Origin: Aurantibacter sp034110465 | Lineage (GTDB): Bacteria; Bacteroidota; Bacteroidia; Flavobacteriales; Flavobacteriaceae | Direction of reading: 5' to 3' | Assembly: GCA_034110465.1 (NCBI GenBank) | Contig: JAWUZD010000009.1 | Span: 332,372-396,371, forward strand | Length of the DNA stretch: 64,000 nucleotides | In this document: piece after piece, positions 63,212 to 64,000 of the stretch | Position numbering within the stretch: position 1 is the first letter of the stretch | Layout: the number at the start of each line of letters is the position of its first letter | The notes under the pieces: model-generated | The model's input: the letters and a program-made list of their open reading frames with translations, nothing else | What the model was told of the DNA's origin: nothing | Database searches by the model: none | Made by a program: the position numbers and the translations under genes

Positions 63212-63844
63212 ATGAAGAAGTTTTTAGTGCTAGGAGTGCTTTTTATATTACCTATTGTTGCCTATTTATTCTTTGCTTCAGGTATTCATAATTTTGCAAA
63301 ACTGCCGATAATAGAAAAGGAAATTCCGGAGCTAGACTTCACTGAAGAAGTTAAGTTTAAAGATAGAATTACAGTTCTTGGATTCTTAGGTACAACTATA
63401 GAACGCGACGGAGGTGATTTATTCAATTTGAACCAAAAAATATTCAAAACCTTTAGAGAGTTTGATGATTTTCAGTTTGTCTATCTTGTTCCTGAAACAA
63501 TTGATGAAGCCGAATTAAAAAGTGTTGTTGATGAAATGAGTCTTCTGGTTGATATGTCAAACTGGTTTTTTATTCGTACTACACAGCAAAATATAGACGA
63601 CACTTTTCAGAGTTTAAAATCTCCATATTCACTGCTTAATGATGGAGGTTCTCCATACATATTTATTATTGATAAATCCAGAAGTTTAAGAGGTCGTGAT
63701 GATGATGAAGATTATGGTATTTTGTATGGCTATGACAGTTCAGACATTGCAGAGCTAGCAAACAAAATGAAAGATGATGTTAAAATCATTCTTGCCGAAT
63801 ATAGACTTGCGCTCAAAAAAAATAATTCAGATAGAAAGATTTAA
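63212..63844 (+). CDS. Membrane-anchored cysteine-free SCO/thioredoxin-like protein
   Basis: A 210-residue protein with one N-terminal membrane helix (1-23). The rest looks like a thioredoxin-fold domain: strand-like DRITVLGFLGTTIERDGGD where SCO proteins carry their copper cysteines, FQFVYLVPETID, and SPYIFIIDKSRSLRGRDDDED, whose RGRDD resembles the RGxYD loop of SCO. There is no cysteine in the whole chain, so it cannot bind copper or exchange disulfides as SCO does. It lies 2 bases before the probable SCO gene and after oxidase genes, suggesting an assembly role. The family assignment is by context and loop shape only. Confidence 0.6.
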   Translation: MKKFLVLGVLFILPIVAYLFFASGIHNFAKLPIIEKEIPELDFTEEVKFKDRITVLGFLGTTIERDGGDLFNLNQKIFKTFREFDDFQFVYLVPETIDEAELKSVVDEMSLLVDMSNWFFIRTTQQNIDDTFQSLKSPYSLLNDGGSPYIFIIDKSRSLRGRDDDEDYGILYGYDSSDIAELANKMKDDVKIILAEYRLALKKNNSDRKI

Positions 63845-63846
63845 TA

Positions 63847-64000
63847 ATGAATAGAAAAAAGACCTATATAGGGATTGCCGTGATAGTTTTGGTGTTTGGG
63901 ATATTAGTTATCCCTAAAATAATAGATCGCGTTATGAAAGGAGAGGTTGTAAAAAATGATCGCCTTAATGTTGATGATGCTGATACGGTTGAGAACACCG
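63847..64000 (+). CDS. Probable SCO family protein, N-terminal part (runs off the right edge)
   Basis: The first 51 residues of an open frame beginning MNRKKTYIGIAVIVLVFGILV, a single N-terminal membrane helix, followed by IPKIIDRVMKGEVV. The copper-binding CxxxC part lies beyond the window. The SCO call rests on position: behind ctaB, oxidase subunits III and IV and a SCO-like gene, flavobacteria usually have a SCO1/SenC gene. It follows its neighbour by 2 bases. Confidence 0.55.
   Translation, partial: MNRKKTYIGIAVIVLVFGILVIPKIIDRVMKGEVVKNDRLNVDDADTVENT

Overview
The window is a stretch of an AT-rich Bacteroidota chromosome, almost certainly from the family Flavobacteriaceae. The evidence is the gene content (SprA, RemB-like protein, alternative complex III, TAT-variant ActB, DUF4421, DUF2723), promoters of the TAnnTTTG type, the lack of Shine-Dalgarno sites, and gene order typical of marine flavobacteria. 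I could not run a search, so genus is not assigned. There are no rRNA genes, CRISPR arrays, transposases or prophage genes. One tRNA (Gln, UUG) is present.

Layout. 1-5180: the 5' end of rplM, an ABC-F ATPase, a YgiQ-type radical SAM protein and a TspO-like membrane protein. 5182-12842 (minus strand): polA followed tightly by a Nudix hydrolase, a 1149-residue PLD-helicase-DUF3427 protein ending in a LexA/UmuD-like self-cleavage module, and a DUF4421 outer membrane protein. The Nudix-helicase pair looks like accessory (probably defence) cargo among core genes and is the most interesting part of the window. 13055-18373 (minus): an N-glycan catabolic operon (GH92 alpha-mannosidase lipoprotein, FucP-type sugar permease, exported glycosylasparaginase). 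18492-25248: metallophosphoesterase, cysteine-less thioredoxin-fold protein, NodB deacetylase, DUF2723 glycosyltransferase-like protein, tRNA-Gln and a tandem universal stress protein.

25401-29979: rimP-nusA-infB with a terminator-like hairpin in its leader. 30069-42079: a SPOR protein, then the complete actABCDEF (alternative complex III) plus coxB-coxA operon, which carries electrons from menaquinol to oxygen. 42167-47311: ruvB, queG, maeB, ruvA. 47317-59415: sprA (type IX secretion translocon), gcvH, a VanZ-like gene, two tonB paralogues and a RemB-like gene whose N-terminus repeats the TonB C-terminal domain. 60071-64000: ctaB (heme O synthase), two cytochrome oxidase subunit III genes, subunit IV, a cysteine-free SCO-like protein and the start of a SCO gene. 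These supply the rest of the oxidase whose subunits I and II lie 20 kb upstream.

Two intergenic gaps (2144-2241 plus strand; 43197-43305 minus strand) hold diverged copies of the same structured element, with a covarying closing stem.
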